Assembly (NCBI GenBank): GCA_958451915.1
Contig: CAUDRX010000011.1
Coordinates: forward strand, 1-24,099
Length of the DNA: 24,099 nt
Source: an uncultured Peptococcaceae bacterium
GTDB lineage: Bacteria; Bacillota; Peptococcia; Peptococcales; Peptococcaceae
Direction of reading: 5' to 3'
A program made the translations under genes and the position numbers. Positions 7,581 to 16,073 of this stretch are shown in pieces (within the stretch, counting starts at the first letter, position 1; each line of letters begins with the position of its first letter). Below the pieces are notes generated by a model. That model had not been told where the DNA came from. It made no database searches and saw nothing but the letters and a program-made list of their open reading frames with translations.

Positions 7581-8252
7581 TCATGCACCGACCTGCTGCA
7601 CGCCGCCGAAGCGCAGGAAGACCTTCAGGAACTGGGCCTGCAGGAAGGTGAAGATGAGCCCGCAGAGGACCGCGCTGATGCTGTAAGTCGCTGCCCCCGA
7701 GAGCAGAACGACGATGTTGATCACCATCATCGTGGTGGCGATCTCAAAACGTGCGTTGTGCTTATTGAGGATCAGAGCGATGGTGTCAAAGCTGACAGCA
7801 GTCGCCTGCGAGGCGATGCAGAAATAGTAGCCTGCCGCCACCAACAGCGCTGCCACCGGCGTCGCCAGTACCGGCGTGCCAAAGAGTTCCGGGAACGGCA
7901 GTTCCCAGCCCGTCCAATGGAAGACATTGAACAGGCCCATGTAACAGATACTTGAAAACAAAGCGCCTACGAAATAATTCTTCCCCAAGAATATATAGCT
8001 GATGATGATCAACAGTACAGAAAGGATATCCACCAAAATGGCAACATCGATCCCCGTCCAGGCTTCCAGCACGAGCGAGAAGCTGGTGACGCCGCCGTTG
8101 AGGATGATCTTCGGCACAGTGATGAAGGCATAGGCCCCTGTCAGGAGGATGTTGCCCAAAAAGATGCGAAAAAAACGTAGCCAGCGTTCTTCACCTGCCT
8201 GGGCAGGCTGGAAGACACGCTTCCACAACGCTGGCTGGATCTGTGCAGACAT
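7581..8252 (-). CDS. YitT-family membrane protein (short form)
   Basis: A 223-residue integral membrane protein. Features typical of the YitT/DUF161 family include ILLTGAYAFITVPKIILNGGVTSFSLVLE near residues 34-62, where the glycine-rich turn after the first membrane segment is conserved, and five or six hydrophobic segments. It lacks the soluble C-terminal DUF2179 domain common in Bacillus YitT proteins. The role of the family is not established; transport has been suggested. Last gene of the M50-mtaB-HIT-yitT operon, nine bases after the HIT stop; no strong ribosome-binding site precedes the ATG, so coupling to HIT translation is likely. I saw no terminator before the rpsU promoter, so readthrough into rpsU is possible. 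Confidence 0.75.
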   Translation of the reverse strand: MSAQIQPALWKRVFQPAQAGEERWLRFFRIFLGNILLTGAYAFITVPKIILNGGVTSFSLVLEAWTGIDVAILVDILSVLLIIISYIFLGKNYFVGALFSSICYMGLFNVFHWTGWELPFPELFGTPVLATPVAALLVAAGYYFCIASQATAVSFDTIALILNKHNARFEIATTMMVINIVVLLSGAATYSISAVLCGLIFTFLQAQFLKVFLRFGGVQQVGA

Positions 8253-8261
8253 GGAAGACGA

Positions 8262-8603
8262 TCAGCCCGGAGGCCATTTCATGTCGCGTCCGCCGAGCAC
8301 GTGAACGTGCAGATGCGGAACGCTCTGGCCGCCCTGTTCCCCAGTGTTGGCAACGAGGCGGTAGCCTTCTTTGATGCCTTCGCTCTCAACGACATGATGG
8401 ATGGCGTCGAGCATGGCGAGCATCAGTTCACCGTCTTCTTGGGTCAGTTGGTTCACGCTCTGGATGTGACGCTTTGGCACCACGAGCACGTGGGTCGGTG
8501 CCTGTGGGTCGGTGTCACGGAAAGCGCGAACGAGGTCGTTTTCGTAAACGGTGGTCGTAGGGATCTCACCGTTCGCGATCTTGCAGAAAATGCAGTCGCT
8601 CAT
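8262..8603 (-). CDS. HIT family nucleotide-binding protein (HinT-like)
   Basis: A 113-residue histidine-triad hydrolase, probably acting on purine nucleoside phosphoramidates such as AMP-lysine. The zinc-binding N-terminus DCIFCKIANGEIPT and the C-terminal triad SVPHLHVHVLGG are both present. The start is ATG at 8603, with AAGGAGG seven bases upstream; a longer frame reaching 8651 overlaps mtaB and lacks support. It begins one base after the mtaB stop, so the genes are co-translated. Confidence 0.93.
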   Translation of the reverse strand: MSDCIFCKIANGEIPTTTVYENDLVRAFRDTDPQAPTHVLVVPKRHIQSVNQLTQEDGELMLAMLDAIHHVVESEGIKEGYRLVANTGEQGGQSVPHLHVHVLGGRDMKWPPG

Positions 8604-8604
8604 A

Positions 8605-9948
8605 TTATTCCTCCTTTTCAAGTTGGATAAGCTCACCCTGCAAGCGGCCACGTCCGACCTCTGTCAGCTTCACGCTGACGAGGTCGCCGGAATGGAGCCC
8701 CTCACCGGGAAAGATCACGTAAAGATAGTTGGAGCTGTGGCCCGTCCAACTGCCGTCCTCGAGCTGCTCTTCCACGAGGATCTCAAGGGTCTGGCCGAGG
8801 AAGCGGCGCTCGTACTCGAGCTTGTTCTTATGGGCCACATCGGCCATCTGCTTGGCACGACGCTCCTTGACCTGCGGATCGACCTGGTCGGTCATGGCCG
8901 CAGCTGGCGTGCCGCCGCGCATAGAATATTTGAAGATGTGCATGTTGCTGAAGGCGATGTCGTTACAGAAGACGAGGCTTTCTTTGAAGTCCTCTTCTGT
9001 CTCGCCCGGAAAACCGACCATCAGGTCGGTGGTGATGGCGATGTTCGGCACACGCTGACGGATCCGGCGCATCATCTCGCGGAACGCAGCCGTGTCGTAA
9101 GGCCGGCGCATCGCCGCCAGGGTCTTGTCGCAGCCGCTCTGCAGCGGCAGATGCAGGTGTTTGGCCATGCGTGGGTCCGTGGCGATGAGCTCGATGAGTT
9201 CGTCGGTCACCTCGATGCCTTCGAGGGAACCGATGCGCAAGCGCGCGATCTTGGTCTCTTCGAGGATGCGGCGCACGAGGGTGGTCAGGTCACAGGTCGT
9301 GTCCTTGACACCACGGCCGTAGGCGCCGATGTGGATTCCCGTGAGGATGACTTCCTTGTAACCCTTGGCCACGAGCTCGTTGATCTCGGCGATGGTATCG
9401 TCGGCATCGCGTGAGCGCAGCGGCCCACGGGCGTAAGGGATGATGCAGTAGGCACAGAACTGGTCGCAGCCTTCCTGGATCTTCACATAAGCGCGGGTCA
9501 TGCCGCTGATGCGTTCATGCGGCAGATCCTCATAGATGAAGAGCTCATCATCGTCCGGCATGTAGGCACGTTTGGCATGGTCGGCGCGGAACGCCTCCAC
9601 AGCTTCCACGACTTTGTGGCGCTCGTTGGTGCCGATGATGAGATCGACCTCATCAAGGGCGGCGAGCTCGTTGCGTGCCGTCTGCGCGTAGCAGCCGCAG
9701 GCCACGATCGTCGCATCCGGGTTCTCACCGGCGGCGCGGCGGATCATCTGGCGCGATTTGCGGTCGCTGAGATGGGTGACGGTGCAGGTATTGATGACGT
9801 AAACATCCGCCACATCGTTGAAATCCACGACCTCATAGCCGGCGTCCTTGAAGAGTGCCGCCATGATCGCGGTATCATGCTGGTTGACCTTGCAGCCCAG
9901 CGTGTGAAAAGCCACCTTTGGCGGCAGGAGATTTGACAAAGGTTCCAC
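8605..9948 (-). CDS. mtaB: tRNA (N6-threonylcarbamoyladenosine-37-C2)-methylthiotransferase
   Basis: Radical-SAM enzyme that adds a methylthio group to t6A37 of ANN-decoding tRNAs. At 447 residues it has the usual length. The N-terminal UPF0004 domain holds cluster ligands Cys19 (LGCKVNQHD), Cys55 (INTCTVTH) and a Cys near 84-86 (ACGCYAQT). The radical-SAM domain has C161-x3-C165-x2-C168 (GCDQFCAYC), followed by the MtaB-type IPYARGPLRSR. A C-terminal TRAM domain ends the protein. The frame can start at GTG 9948, but AAGGAA abuts that codon; TTG at 9939 (protein LSNLLPPKVAF) has better spacing. Second gene of the M50-mtaB-HIT-yitT operon. Confidence 0.95.
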   Translation of the reverse strand: MEPLSNLLPPKVAFHTLGCKVNQHDTAIMAALFKDAGYEVVDFNDVADVYVINTCTVTHLSDRKSRQMIRRAAGENPDATIVACGCYAQTARNELAALDEVDLIIGTNERHKVVEAVEAFRADHAKRAYMPDDDELFIYEDLPHERISGMTRAYVKIQEGCDQFCAYCIIPYARGPLRSRDADDTIAEINELVAKGYKEVILTGIHIGAYGRGVKDTTCDLTTLVRRILEETKIARLRIGSLEGIEVTDELIELIATDPRMAKHLHLPLQSGCDKTLAAMRRPYDTAAFREMMRRIRQRVPNIAITTDLMVGFPGETEEDFKESLVFCNDIAFSNMHIFKYSMRGGTPAAAMTDQVDPQVKERRAKQMADVAHKNKLEYERRFLGQTLEILVEEQLEDGSWTGHSSNYLYVIFPGEGLHSGDLVSVKLTEVGRGRLQGELIQLEKEE

Positions 9949-9957
9949 TTCCTTTAC

Positions 9958-9974
9958 GAGCGCTCAGAGCGCTC
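9958..9974 (-). other. Small intercistronic hairpin
   Basis: GAGCGCT and AGCGCTC form a 7-bp stem with a three-base loop between the M50 stop (9981) and the mtaB ribosome-binding site. No T-run follows on the minus strand, so it may stabilise or process the operon RNA rather than terminate it. Confidence 0.5.
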
Positions 9975-9980
9975 TTATTT

Positions 9981-10637
9981 TTATGCGAGAAAGCTTGTGA
10001 GCGCGCTCGCGATGAAGTTCAGATAGCTCATCATGCCGTTGCGCAACGTGTAGAGCGGGCCGCTGAAGACGCCGACCGCCAGGAGCAGAAAGAGCAGCAC
10101 AAAGCCCCACTGCTCGAGCTGGAGGTATTTGATGTACCAGCGCGTCGGCAGGAACATGGCGATGACCTTGGAGCCATCGAGCGGTGGCAGCGGGATCAGG
10201 TTGAAGACGCCGAGCCCCACATTAACCATCGCAGAGAGCATGAAGAATTGGTAGATGTAATAGACCACGAGTCCGACGCTGCCGCCGCTCACCGCCGCGA
10301 TGGCATTGGTGATGATCAAGCAGACGAGCGCCAGGATGAAATTGGCCACTGGCCCTGCCAGCGCCACCAGCGCCATGCCCTTCTTCGGATCGCGGTAATA
10401 GCCGGGATTGACCTGCACAGGCTTGGCCCAGCCAAAGTTGAAGACGACGAGAAAGAGGGCGCCGATCGGATCGATATGACGCAGCGGATTGAGGCTCAGA
10501 CGTCCGTCATACTTTGGCGAAGGATCGCCGAGCTTGTAGCTGACCAGGCCGTGCGCGTATTCGTGGATGCACATCGCCGGTACGATCGCCAGGATGGTCA
10601 GCAGAAGATCCGTCAGACTCGGTAGAAATTGACTCAT
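9981..10637 (-). CDS. Site-2 protease family (M50) membrane metalloprotease
   Basis: A 218-residue integral membrane zinc protease of the compact M50 type without a PDZ domain. The catalytic HExxH is HEYAH at residues 25-29 in the first membrane segment, and the third zinc ligand is Asp154 in NLIPLPPLDG (146-155). Five or six hydrophobic segments cover most of the rest, including the MALVALAGPVANF segment characteristic of the group. I chose ATG at 10637 because AGGAGG lies eight bases before it; the frame extends 14 codons further with no signal. Heads the operon with mtaB, HIT and yitT. The substrate is unknown. Confidence 0.9.
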   Translation of the reverse strand: MSQFLPSLTDLLLTILAIVPAMCIHEYAHGLVSYKLGDPSPKYDGRLSLNPLRHIDPIGALFLVVFNFGWAKPVQVNPGYYRDPKKGMALVALAGPVANFILALVCLIITNAIAAVSGGSVGLVVYYIYQFFMLSAMVNVGLGVFNLIPLPPLDGSKVIAMFLPTRWYIKYLQLEQWGFVLLFLLLAVGVFSGPLYTLRNGMMSYLNFIASALTSFLA

Positions 10638-10667
10638 TGAGGGTCCTCCTATCGTGTTACTGCCCCT

Positions 10668-10673
10668 ATTATA
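10668..10673 (-). promoter_or_regulatory. -10 element of the M50-mtaB operon promoter
   Basis: Perfect TATAAT on the minus strand, 31 bases before ATG at 10637; the hexamer 17 bases upstream (TGGCAA, 10696-10691) is only a half-match to a -35. Confidence 0.55.
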
Positions 10674-10731
10674 CTGCATCTGCTACCGGATTGCCACCGT
10701 TTGTCAGCCATAGCTGCACTTGCCGGACAAA

Positions 10732-10766
10732 CAAAAAGCCAGCGCCCGTTCACGGACGCTGGCTTT
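10732..10766 (-). terminator. Intrinsic terminator of the dsr operon
   Basis: On the minus strand a stem AAAGCCAGCG with its complement is followed by a T-rich tract, 14 bases after the dsrM stop codon. It separates the dsr operon from the M50 promoter. Confidence 0.88.
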
Positions 10767-10779
10767 GGATCTGTCAATC

Positions 10780-11844
10780 TCAGATGCCGAGCTCTGCCTT
10801 GAGGGCTGCTTCCTTGGCAGCTTTTTCGGCAGCGGCTTCTTCGATGGTCTTGTCGACCGGCAGGCCAACCTTGACCATCTTTTCACGGAACTCATCTTCG
10901 TAGTCGTCATAGTAGTGGAATTCGACGACTGGGTTCCATGGGTTGATGTGACGTTTTGCACGGCTGTTGTTGACCATGTTGCGGGTAGGGCTCATGAAGA
11001 CGCCGATGGCGTGCATGAGCTTGCCCATTGGGAAGTAGATCAACAGGGTGCAGACGAGTGCGAGGTGCATGTAGAAGGTCACACTGATCGGTTCAGCAGG
11101 GATCGCTGGGTGGAAGGTCACGAGGGAGACCATCAGATCACCAACAGCGTTGATGTCTGCATGACCGAGATCGGTGTAACGCATGACCATCCCCATCAGG
11201 CCGATGCCGAGCAGCAGGCAGAGTGGGAAATAGTCGTTCAGCAGGCTGATGTAACGCACCTTGCCGACCCAGAGACGACGCAGCAGGAGCAGTGCGAGGC
11301 CGCCGACCATCATGAAACCGGTCAGATAGATCGGATGCAGGTCGACCATGAAGACGCCGTCAACTTTTTCGATCCAGCCGACCCACGCAGGCACATCCGC
11401 GGTGAAGAAACGGAAGTGGCGCAGCAGGGTGAAGAACATCCCCCAGTGGAAGAGCAGGGCGAAGATCCACAGCCATTTTTCCCACTGGTACTTGATGTCG
11501 CCGTCTTCGGTCAGTTCCGCTTTGCTGTTGCGGAAGAGGGAACGGAAGACAGTGACTTCGAGGATCATACGGATGACCATCCCGGTGCGGGTGGTTGGGT
11601 TATCGATCGGATTGGTCTTGATAAAGTCAAGAGACTTTTCCTGACCGCAGGTGGTAACGATGTTAAATGGGACAGGAGATTTCGCCCATTTAATGATGCG
11701 ATAAACAACACCTACGAGGAAGAATGCGATTGCAAAGTAAGGCAGGATGATCCCGAAGAACACCTGCAAACCGGCAACGGCTACCCCAACGTAAGTGATT
11801 GCCAAAATCGCAGCGACAATGACAATTGCAACAATTAATCCCAT
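10780..11844 (-). CDS. dsrM: DsrM-like membrane cytochrome b subunit
   Basis: Membrane subunit of the DsrMKJOP complex, NarI-like, expected to bind b haems and exchange electrons with menaquinone, paired with DsrK. At 354 residues it matches DsrM in length and in several blocks: SPVPFNIVTTCGQEKSLDFI (56-75), FRSLFRNSKAEL, EKWLWIFALLFHWGMFFTLLR, YFPLCLLLGIGLMGMVMRY and the C-terminal GVFMSPTRNMVNNSRAKRHI. About six membrane segments hold several in-membrane histidines. The C-terminus adds an Ala/Glu/Lys-rich tail (EEAAAEKAAKEAALKAELGI). Here it is the last gene of the operon, 29 bases after dsrP, rather than first as in Desulfovibrio. Ribosome-binding site GAGG eight bases upstream. Confidence 0.93.
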   Translation of the reverse strand: MGLIVAIVIVAAILAITYVGVAVAGLQVFFGIILPYFAIAFFLVGVVYRIIKWAKSPVPFNIVTTCGQEKSLDFIKTNPIDNPTTRTGMVIRMILEVTVFRSLFRNSKAELTEDGDIKYQWEKWLWIFALLFHWGMFFTLLRHFRFFTADVPAWVGWIEKVDGVFMVDLHPIYLTGFMMVGGLALLLLRRLWVGKVRYISLLNDYFPLCLLLGIGLMGMVMRYTDLGHADINAVGDLMVSLVTFHPAIPAEPISVTFYMHLALVCTLLIYFPMGKLMHAIGVFMSPTRNMVNNSRAKRHINPWNPVVEFHYYDDYEDEFREKMVKVGLPVDKTIEEAAAEKAAKEAALKAELGI

Positions 11845-11873
11845 TGTTCTTTCCTCACTTTCTTTGGTAGTCG

Positions 11874-13181
11874 TTACGCCTCAGCAGGCGCGTCGGCGCC
11901 TTCATCCGGCGCTTCTTCTGGTTCTGGCTCTGGTTTTGGACGGGTGTCCACATAGGTGCCGGCTTCTTCGTTCAGGCGATAAGCGAGACGGGTACGGTCC
12001 GGCTTATCAGGGAATGCGCCTTCATCATTGTCGTATTTAACAACGGTGACCATCTTGAGCAGCAGGCTCAGGATGAGGATACCGATGGCAAAGACACCAA
12101 CGATGACGAGGAGCTCGATCTTCCCAGGGATGTAGTCGATGATCTCACCGAATGGGTTTTCAGAGAGACCACCGATGACGAAGGTCAGACCTTTTTCGAT
12201 GTACATGGACAGGAAGAGCGCGATGCAGCCAACGATCATCGTTGGTTTGTTGTAGCGGAGCTTCGTAGGGATGAGCAGTACGAGGGTCACAACAACACAG
12301 ACAACGAAGAACATCATCAGCGGCACGAACTCATTGTGGCCATGCCAGCCGGCAAAGAGATAGGTCAGCGCGATCTGGTGCGCTTCCACGCCGGAGTAGT
12401 AAGCGGTAAAGAATTCACCGGCCATCATGATCATCGTTGCGATGTAAGCATAGATGGCAGTGGTAGCGAGCATCTTGATGGCTTTTTCACCTGCGTCGAA
12501 GCCAGTGAGCTTCTTGAGCAGGAGGCAGATCAGGATGATCAGTGCAGGACCGGTCGCAAATGCACTGGCAAGGAACTTGGCAGGGAGCACAGCCGTCAGG
12601 AAGTAATGGCGGCTAGGCAGACCAGAGTAGAGGAATGCTGTGACAATGTGGATGGAGAAAGCAACTGGCACAGAGATCATTGCCAGAACTTTGACCCACT
12701 TCTTGTAGTGCAGCCCTTTGTTCTCAGCCTGCAGCACCTGATAACCAACGATAAGGTTCAATACCAGGTAAGTTGGCAGGACCAGAGAGTCCCAGCAGAG
12801 CATGGACTTAGGGGTCCAGTAGAGCCATACGTTGAAGATCTTGGTTGGCACACCAACGTCGACTACGACGAAGAGCAGTGCCATGACCAAAGCAGCGATG
12901 GCAAGAAATTCACCGATAACGGTGATGCGGCCATAGTCCTTCGCATTGTGGAAGTAGTATGGCAATACGATCATGACGCCCCCGGCGGCAACCCCGACGA
13001 AGAAGGTCAGATGACCGATATAGAGACCCCAGGAGATATCACGACTCATACCAGTGACCTGGAAACCAACGGTCATCTGGTAGATGTAAGCAGCAAAACC
13101 AACAGCGATCAGCGCGACGAGGAGTATGATCCACGCCCAGTATTTTGGGCCGCTGCGTTTGACAAATGTTTTTTCAATCAT
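11874..13181 (-). CDS. dsrP: DsrP-like NrfD/PsrC family quinone-interacting membrane subunit
   Basis: Integral membrane subunit of DsrMKJOP, NrfD/PsrC family, with about ten membrane segments. Markers are SWGLYIGHLTFFVGVAAGG (50-68), SGLPSRHYFLTAVLPAKFLASAFATGPALI (~186-215) and the late-segment MYIEKGLTF. It would pass electrons between menaquinone and the outward-facing iron-sulfur protein DsrO. The last ~60 residues are soluble and end in a Pro/Glu/Ala-rich low-complexity tail (RPKPEPEPEEAPDEG). It starts four bases after the dsrO stop, with GGAGG eight bases before the ATG. Of 435 residues, the core matches the family; the acidic tail is the variable part. Confidence 0.93.
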   Translation of the reverse strand: MIEKTFVKRSGPKYWAWIILLVALIAVGFAAYIYQMTVGFQVTGMSRDISWGLYIGHLTFFVGVAAGGVMIVLPYYFHNAKDYGRITVIGEFLAIAALVMALLFVVVDVGVPTKIFNVWLYWTPKSMLCWDSLVLPTYLVLNLIVGYQVLQAENKGLHYKKWVKVLAMISVPVAFSIHIVTAFLYSGLPSRHYFLTAVLPAKFLASAFATGPALIILICLLLKKLTGFDAGEKAIKMLATTAIYAYIATMIMMAGEFFTAYYSGVEAHQIALTYLFAGWHGHNEFVPLMMFFVVCVVVTLVLLIPTKLRYNKPTMIVGCIALFLSMYIEKGLTFVIGGLSENPFGEIIDYIPGKIELLVIVGVFAIGILILSLLLKMVTVVKYDNDEGAFPDKPDRTRLAYRLNEEAGTYVDTRPKPEPEPEEAPDEGADAPAEA

Positions 13182-13184
13182 TGT

Positions 13185-13976
13185 TTACGCCTCCCCCTCA
13201 TTCAAGCTGACGCGATAGTATACGCAAGGTTCGGTGCCATAACTTTCGCCGCGGACGATGGTCATGTTCTCTCTGATCAGTCTGGAGATCTCGGAGTTTT
13301 CATCGTCCAGATCACCGACGACGATGCCGCCGTTGGAATTCTCAGCGCACAGTGGCAGTTCACCCTTGGACAGTCTGTCGTAACAGAAGTCACATTTTTC
13401 GACAACACCCTTCATACGGGTTGGGTACTCTGGGTTGATGTGATCGAGGTAATCACGAGGCTCCACAAAGTTGAAACTTCTGCTGCCGTATGGGCATGCT
13501 GCCATGCAGTTACGGCAGCCGATGCAGCGGTGCATATCCTGCAGGATAAGGCCGCCGTTTTCGCTCTGGAAAGTTGCCTGCGTTGGGCAGACCTTGACGC
13601 AGACAGGCTTGCGGCAATGGTTGCAGGTGGTCACAAATGGCGTATCAGCATATTTTTCCTGGACGCCTTCATGAGAAATGTCTTTGAACAAGGCAGAGAA
13701 TGGTTCTGCCCAGATCCATTTTACTTCGTGGCGGGTATCCGGAACGGTTGGGACGTTGTGTTCTTCGTGGCAGATGCGAGCAATAGCATCGATATCATCG
13801 ACCTGTTCCATATCGATGAACATCCCCCACTTACCAACGCTCTTTTCGCTGGTCGAGGTGGTAAATTCACCGCCACCGATCGGCGTACTCTTGATCGTGG
13901 CGCAGCCTGCGAGGGTCACAAGCCCTGCGGAAAGCGCACCCAGTTTCAGGAACTTACGTCTGGACATGTTTTCCAT
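13185..13976 (-). CDS. dsrO: DsrO-like Tat-exported iron-sulfur lipoprotein with a reduced set of cluster ligands
   Basis: Outward-facing ferredoxin-like subunit (263 residues). The N-terminus has a twin-arginine motif SRRKFLK (5-11) and a lipobox LAGC with Cys25, so it should be Tat-exported and lipid-anchored. Two full [4Fe-4S] motifs are visible: C118-x2-C121-x4-C126-x3-C130 and C151-x2-C154-x2-C157-x3-C161. A third, C195-x2-C198 with C210, has Ser at 214 where NrfC relatives usually have the fourth Cys. The N-terminal motif region keeps only C69 (RICHEEHN). So fewer clusters than the NrfC pattern are likely. The start overlaps the dsrJ stop as TGATG; GGAGG lies 11 bases upstream. It would link DsrP to DsrJ. 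Confidence 0.92.
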   Translation of the reverse strand: MENMSRRKFLKLGALSAGLVTLAGCATIKSTPIGGGEFTTSTSEKSVGKWGMFIDMEQVDDIDAIARICHEEHNVPTVPDTRHEVKWIWAEPFSALFKDISHEGVQEKYADTPFVTTCNHCRKPVCVKVCPTQATFQSENGGLILQDMHRCIGCRNCMAACPYGSRSFNFVEPRDYLDHINPEYPTRMKGVVEKCDFCYDRLSKGELPLCAENSNGGIVVGDLDDENSEISRLIRENMTIVRGESYGTEPCVYYRVSLNEGEA

Positions 13977-14440
13977 CAGTTGGCCACCTCCTCACTCGTC
14001 ATACCGAGATCTGCGGATGCATCGACTGCATCGCCATATTCCGTGCTGGAGTTGGTATGGCAGGTCCAGCAGTTAGGATCGACACCGTTGGCGTCATGGC
14101 ATTTTTCGCAGAATTCATCGTAATTGGAATGGCACTCCAGGCAGGTGTTCTGGAGGCTCATCTCATATTCGTTGCCATCTGGAGCAACGTAGGTGCGGTT
14201 ACCGTCACGAACAACCTGGACCTTCCACTGATGCAGGATCTCCATGTGGTTCTTGAGCATGTAGTCCGTGTCATAGATGCAGTGTCTGTCTTCTTCGGAC
14301 AGCGCATTGATGGCTGGTGTGTCGAGACTGACCTCTACTTCGCTGGCTTCAGCGCTCTTGCCCAGATTGAGCCAGATCGGAGAAGTGACAACGATGAGGA
14401 AGACCAGCACGCCGACAACAATGTTTGTCTTATTACGCAT
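13976..14440 (-). CDS. dsrJ: DsrJ-like tri-haem cytochrome c
   Basis: A 154-residue multihaem cytochrome, anchored by an uncleaved N-terminal segment (NIVVGVLVFLIVVTSPIWLNL, residues 6-26), with the rest outside the membrane. Three CxxCH haem-c sites are at 100-104 (CLECH), 111-115 (CEKCH) and 124-128 (CWTCH). Cys54 in EEDRHCIYD matches the position of the unusual cysteine haem ligand known in DsrJ of Allochromatium; this is by alignment from memory. Haem attachment needs the resB/resC genes at the head of this operon. A perfect AAGGAGGTC precedes the ATG and overlaps the end of dsrK. The C-terminal ~25 residues are acidic. Confidence 0.95.
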   Translation of the reverse strand: MRNKTNIVVGVLVFLIVVTSPIWLNLGKSAEASEVEVSLDTPAINALSEEDRHCIYDTDYMLKNHMEILHQWKVQVVRDGNRTYVAPDGNEYEMSLQNTCLECHSNYDEFCEKCHDANGVDPNCWTCHTNSSTEYGDAVDASADLGMTSEEVAN

Positions 14441-14454
14441 TTACACCGACCTCC

Positions 14455-16059
14455 TTAAGATTCCTGGTTCTGCAATGGTTCGAAACGCAGGTTTTCGGTG
14501 CGATCAGGTTTTTCACCCTTCATGACCAATGCATTCCCTAAGAGTTCGTGTACGCCGCAGACTTCGACCCCAGGCACCCAGTAGCGCATCAGTGGAGGCA
14601 AAGCCGCACGGTCGATGGCGCAGACACAGGAGAGCATGTTGACGCCATACTTCTTGTTAACATATTTCACAGCATTCGCACGTGGGAAACCGCCGCGCAT
14701 ACGCAATTCCATGTCTTCTTCTGCGTTCAGCCCGGAACCGGAACCGCAGCAGAAAGTCTTTTCACGAATGGTGTCTTCAGGCATTTCATACCATTCAACA
14801 CAATGATCGAGGATATAACGTGGTTCATCCAGAAGCCCCATCGCACGCGCAGGGTTGCAGGAATCGTGATAGGTCGCGATGATGCCTGCGTTTCTGGATG
14901 GGTCCAGTTTGATCTTATTATGACGGATGATATCAGCAGTGAATTCGGTGACGTGGATCATCTTGGTGGAACGTGCATTTTCAAACACGGTACCGGTGAT
15001 CGGGTTCTTTGGCACTTCCAGGAAGTCCGCAGGACCGTTCATCGTATCCATGTACTGATGGATGACACGCCACATGTGACCGCACTCACCGCCAATGATG
15101 AACTTAACGCCGAGACGTTTGGCTTCAGCATAGATCTTCTGATTGAGACGTTTCATCATCTCGTTGGAAGTAAAGAGACCGAAGTTACCACCTTCAGAGT
15201 TGAAGGTACTAACGGTGTAATCCAGCCCCAGTTCGTGGAAGAGCATCAGCTGGCCCATCAGGGTATAGTTCCCTGGGGTCGCAAAAATGTCCCCGGATGG
15301 TGGTACGTAAAGGATCTCGGCACCTTTTCTGTTGTAAGTCAGATCCAGGCGGACGCCAGTGATGTCTTCGATGTCATCGAGCATCATGTCGTAACTGTCG
15401 ACGATCCCGTGTGGCTGGATACCAAGGTGGTTGCCCTTGGAGAAGCAGTTGGATACCGGCGTGATAACCCAGTCGATGTTGAGACCGACAAGGTTCAAAA
15501 GTTCACGCACGAGCATCGTGATCTCCGCCGTGTCAATGCCGTATGGGCAGAAAACAGAGCAACGGCGGCATTCGGAGCACTGGAAGAAATAATAGAACCA
15601 TTCTTTCAGCACATCTTCAGTGAGTTCACGTGCCCCGACCATCTTGCCCATAAGCTTACCAGCCAAGGTGTATTCTTTACGATACACACTGCGCAGAAGT
15701 TCTGCGCGCAGGACCGGCATGTTCTTTGGATCGCCGCTTCCGAGGAAGAAGTGACACTTGTCCGCACACGCACCACAGCGAACACAGCAATCCATAAAGA
15801 TCTTCAGAGAGCGGAAACGATCAAGGCGGTCATGCAGCCCTTGAAGAATGATCTCCTGCCAGTTTTCAGGCAGTTTCCAGTCTTCATCCGGCACACGCCA
15901 CTCACGAGCGTTTGGGAGGCTGACATTTGCAGCACTTTCCGGTTTCCCGGCATGGCAGTACATCCCTTCCCGGAACTCCACAGGCGTATCCATCCAAGGA
16001 GTTTTCGGTGGGTTATAACTAATGTCCAGCAGCTCCGCAGGTTTTGGAAGTTTTGCCAT
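14455..16059 (-). CDS. dsrK: DsrK-like HdrD-type iron-sulfur subunit
   Basis: Cytoplasmic catalytic subunit of DsrMKJOP, related to heterodisulfide reductase HdrD, thought to reduce the DsrC disulfide/trisulfide. Of its 534 residues, the N-terminal half has two ferredoxin motifs: C92-x2-C95-x2-C98-x3-C102 and C161-x2-C164-x2-C167-x3-C171. The C-terminal half has two CCG-type cysteine regions for a special [4Fe-4S] centre: GGECGH with DSCNPAR, and FCCGSGSG with SCVCAID. No signal peptide or membrane span. It is 14 bases downstream of the RsbRD_N gene, with AAAGGGG ahead of ATG at 16059. First dsr gene of the operon, an order that differs from the usual M-first arrangement. Confidence 0.95.
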   Translation of the reverse strand: MAKLPKPAELLDISYNPPKTPWMDTPVEFREGMYCHAGKPESAANVSLPNAREWRVPDEDWKLPENWQEIILQGLHDRLDRFRSLKIFMDCCVRCGACADKCHFFLGSGDPKNMPVLRAELLRSVYRKEYTLAGKLMGKMVGARELTEDVLKEWFYYFFQCSECRRCSVFCPYGIDTAEITMLVRELLNLVGLNIDWVITPVSNCFSKGNHLGIQPHGIVDSYDMMLDDIEDITGVRLDLTYNRKGAEILYVPPSGDIFATPGNYTLMGQLMLFHELGLDYTVSTFNSEGGNFGLFTSNEMMKRLNQKIYAEAKRLGVKFIIGGECGHMWRVIHQYMDTMNGPADFLEVPKNPITGTVFENARSTKMIHVTEFTADIIRHNKIKLDPSRNAGIIATYHDSCNPARAMGLLDEPRYILDHCVEWYEMPEDTIREKTFCCGSGSGLNAEEDMELRMRGGFPRANAVKYVNKKYGVNMLSCVCAIDRAALPPLMRYWVPGVEVCGVHELLGNALVMKGEKPDRTENLRFEPLQNQES

Positions 16060-16073
16060 TTCATTACACCCCT

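Noticed and set aside
12336..14123. Plus-strand open frame of 595 codons
   Set aside because: Antisense to dsrP, dsrO and dsrJ, rich in His/Asp/Cys from reverse reading of their codons, no family resemblance.
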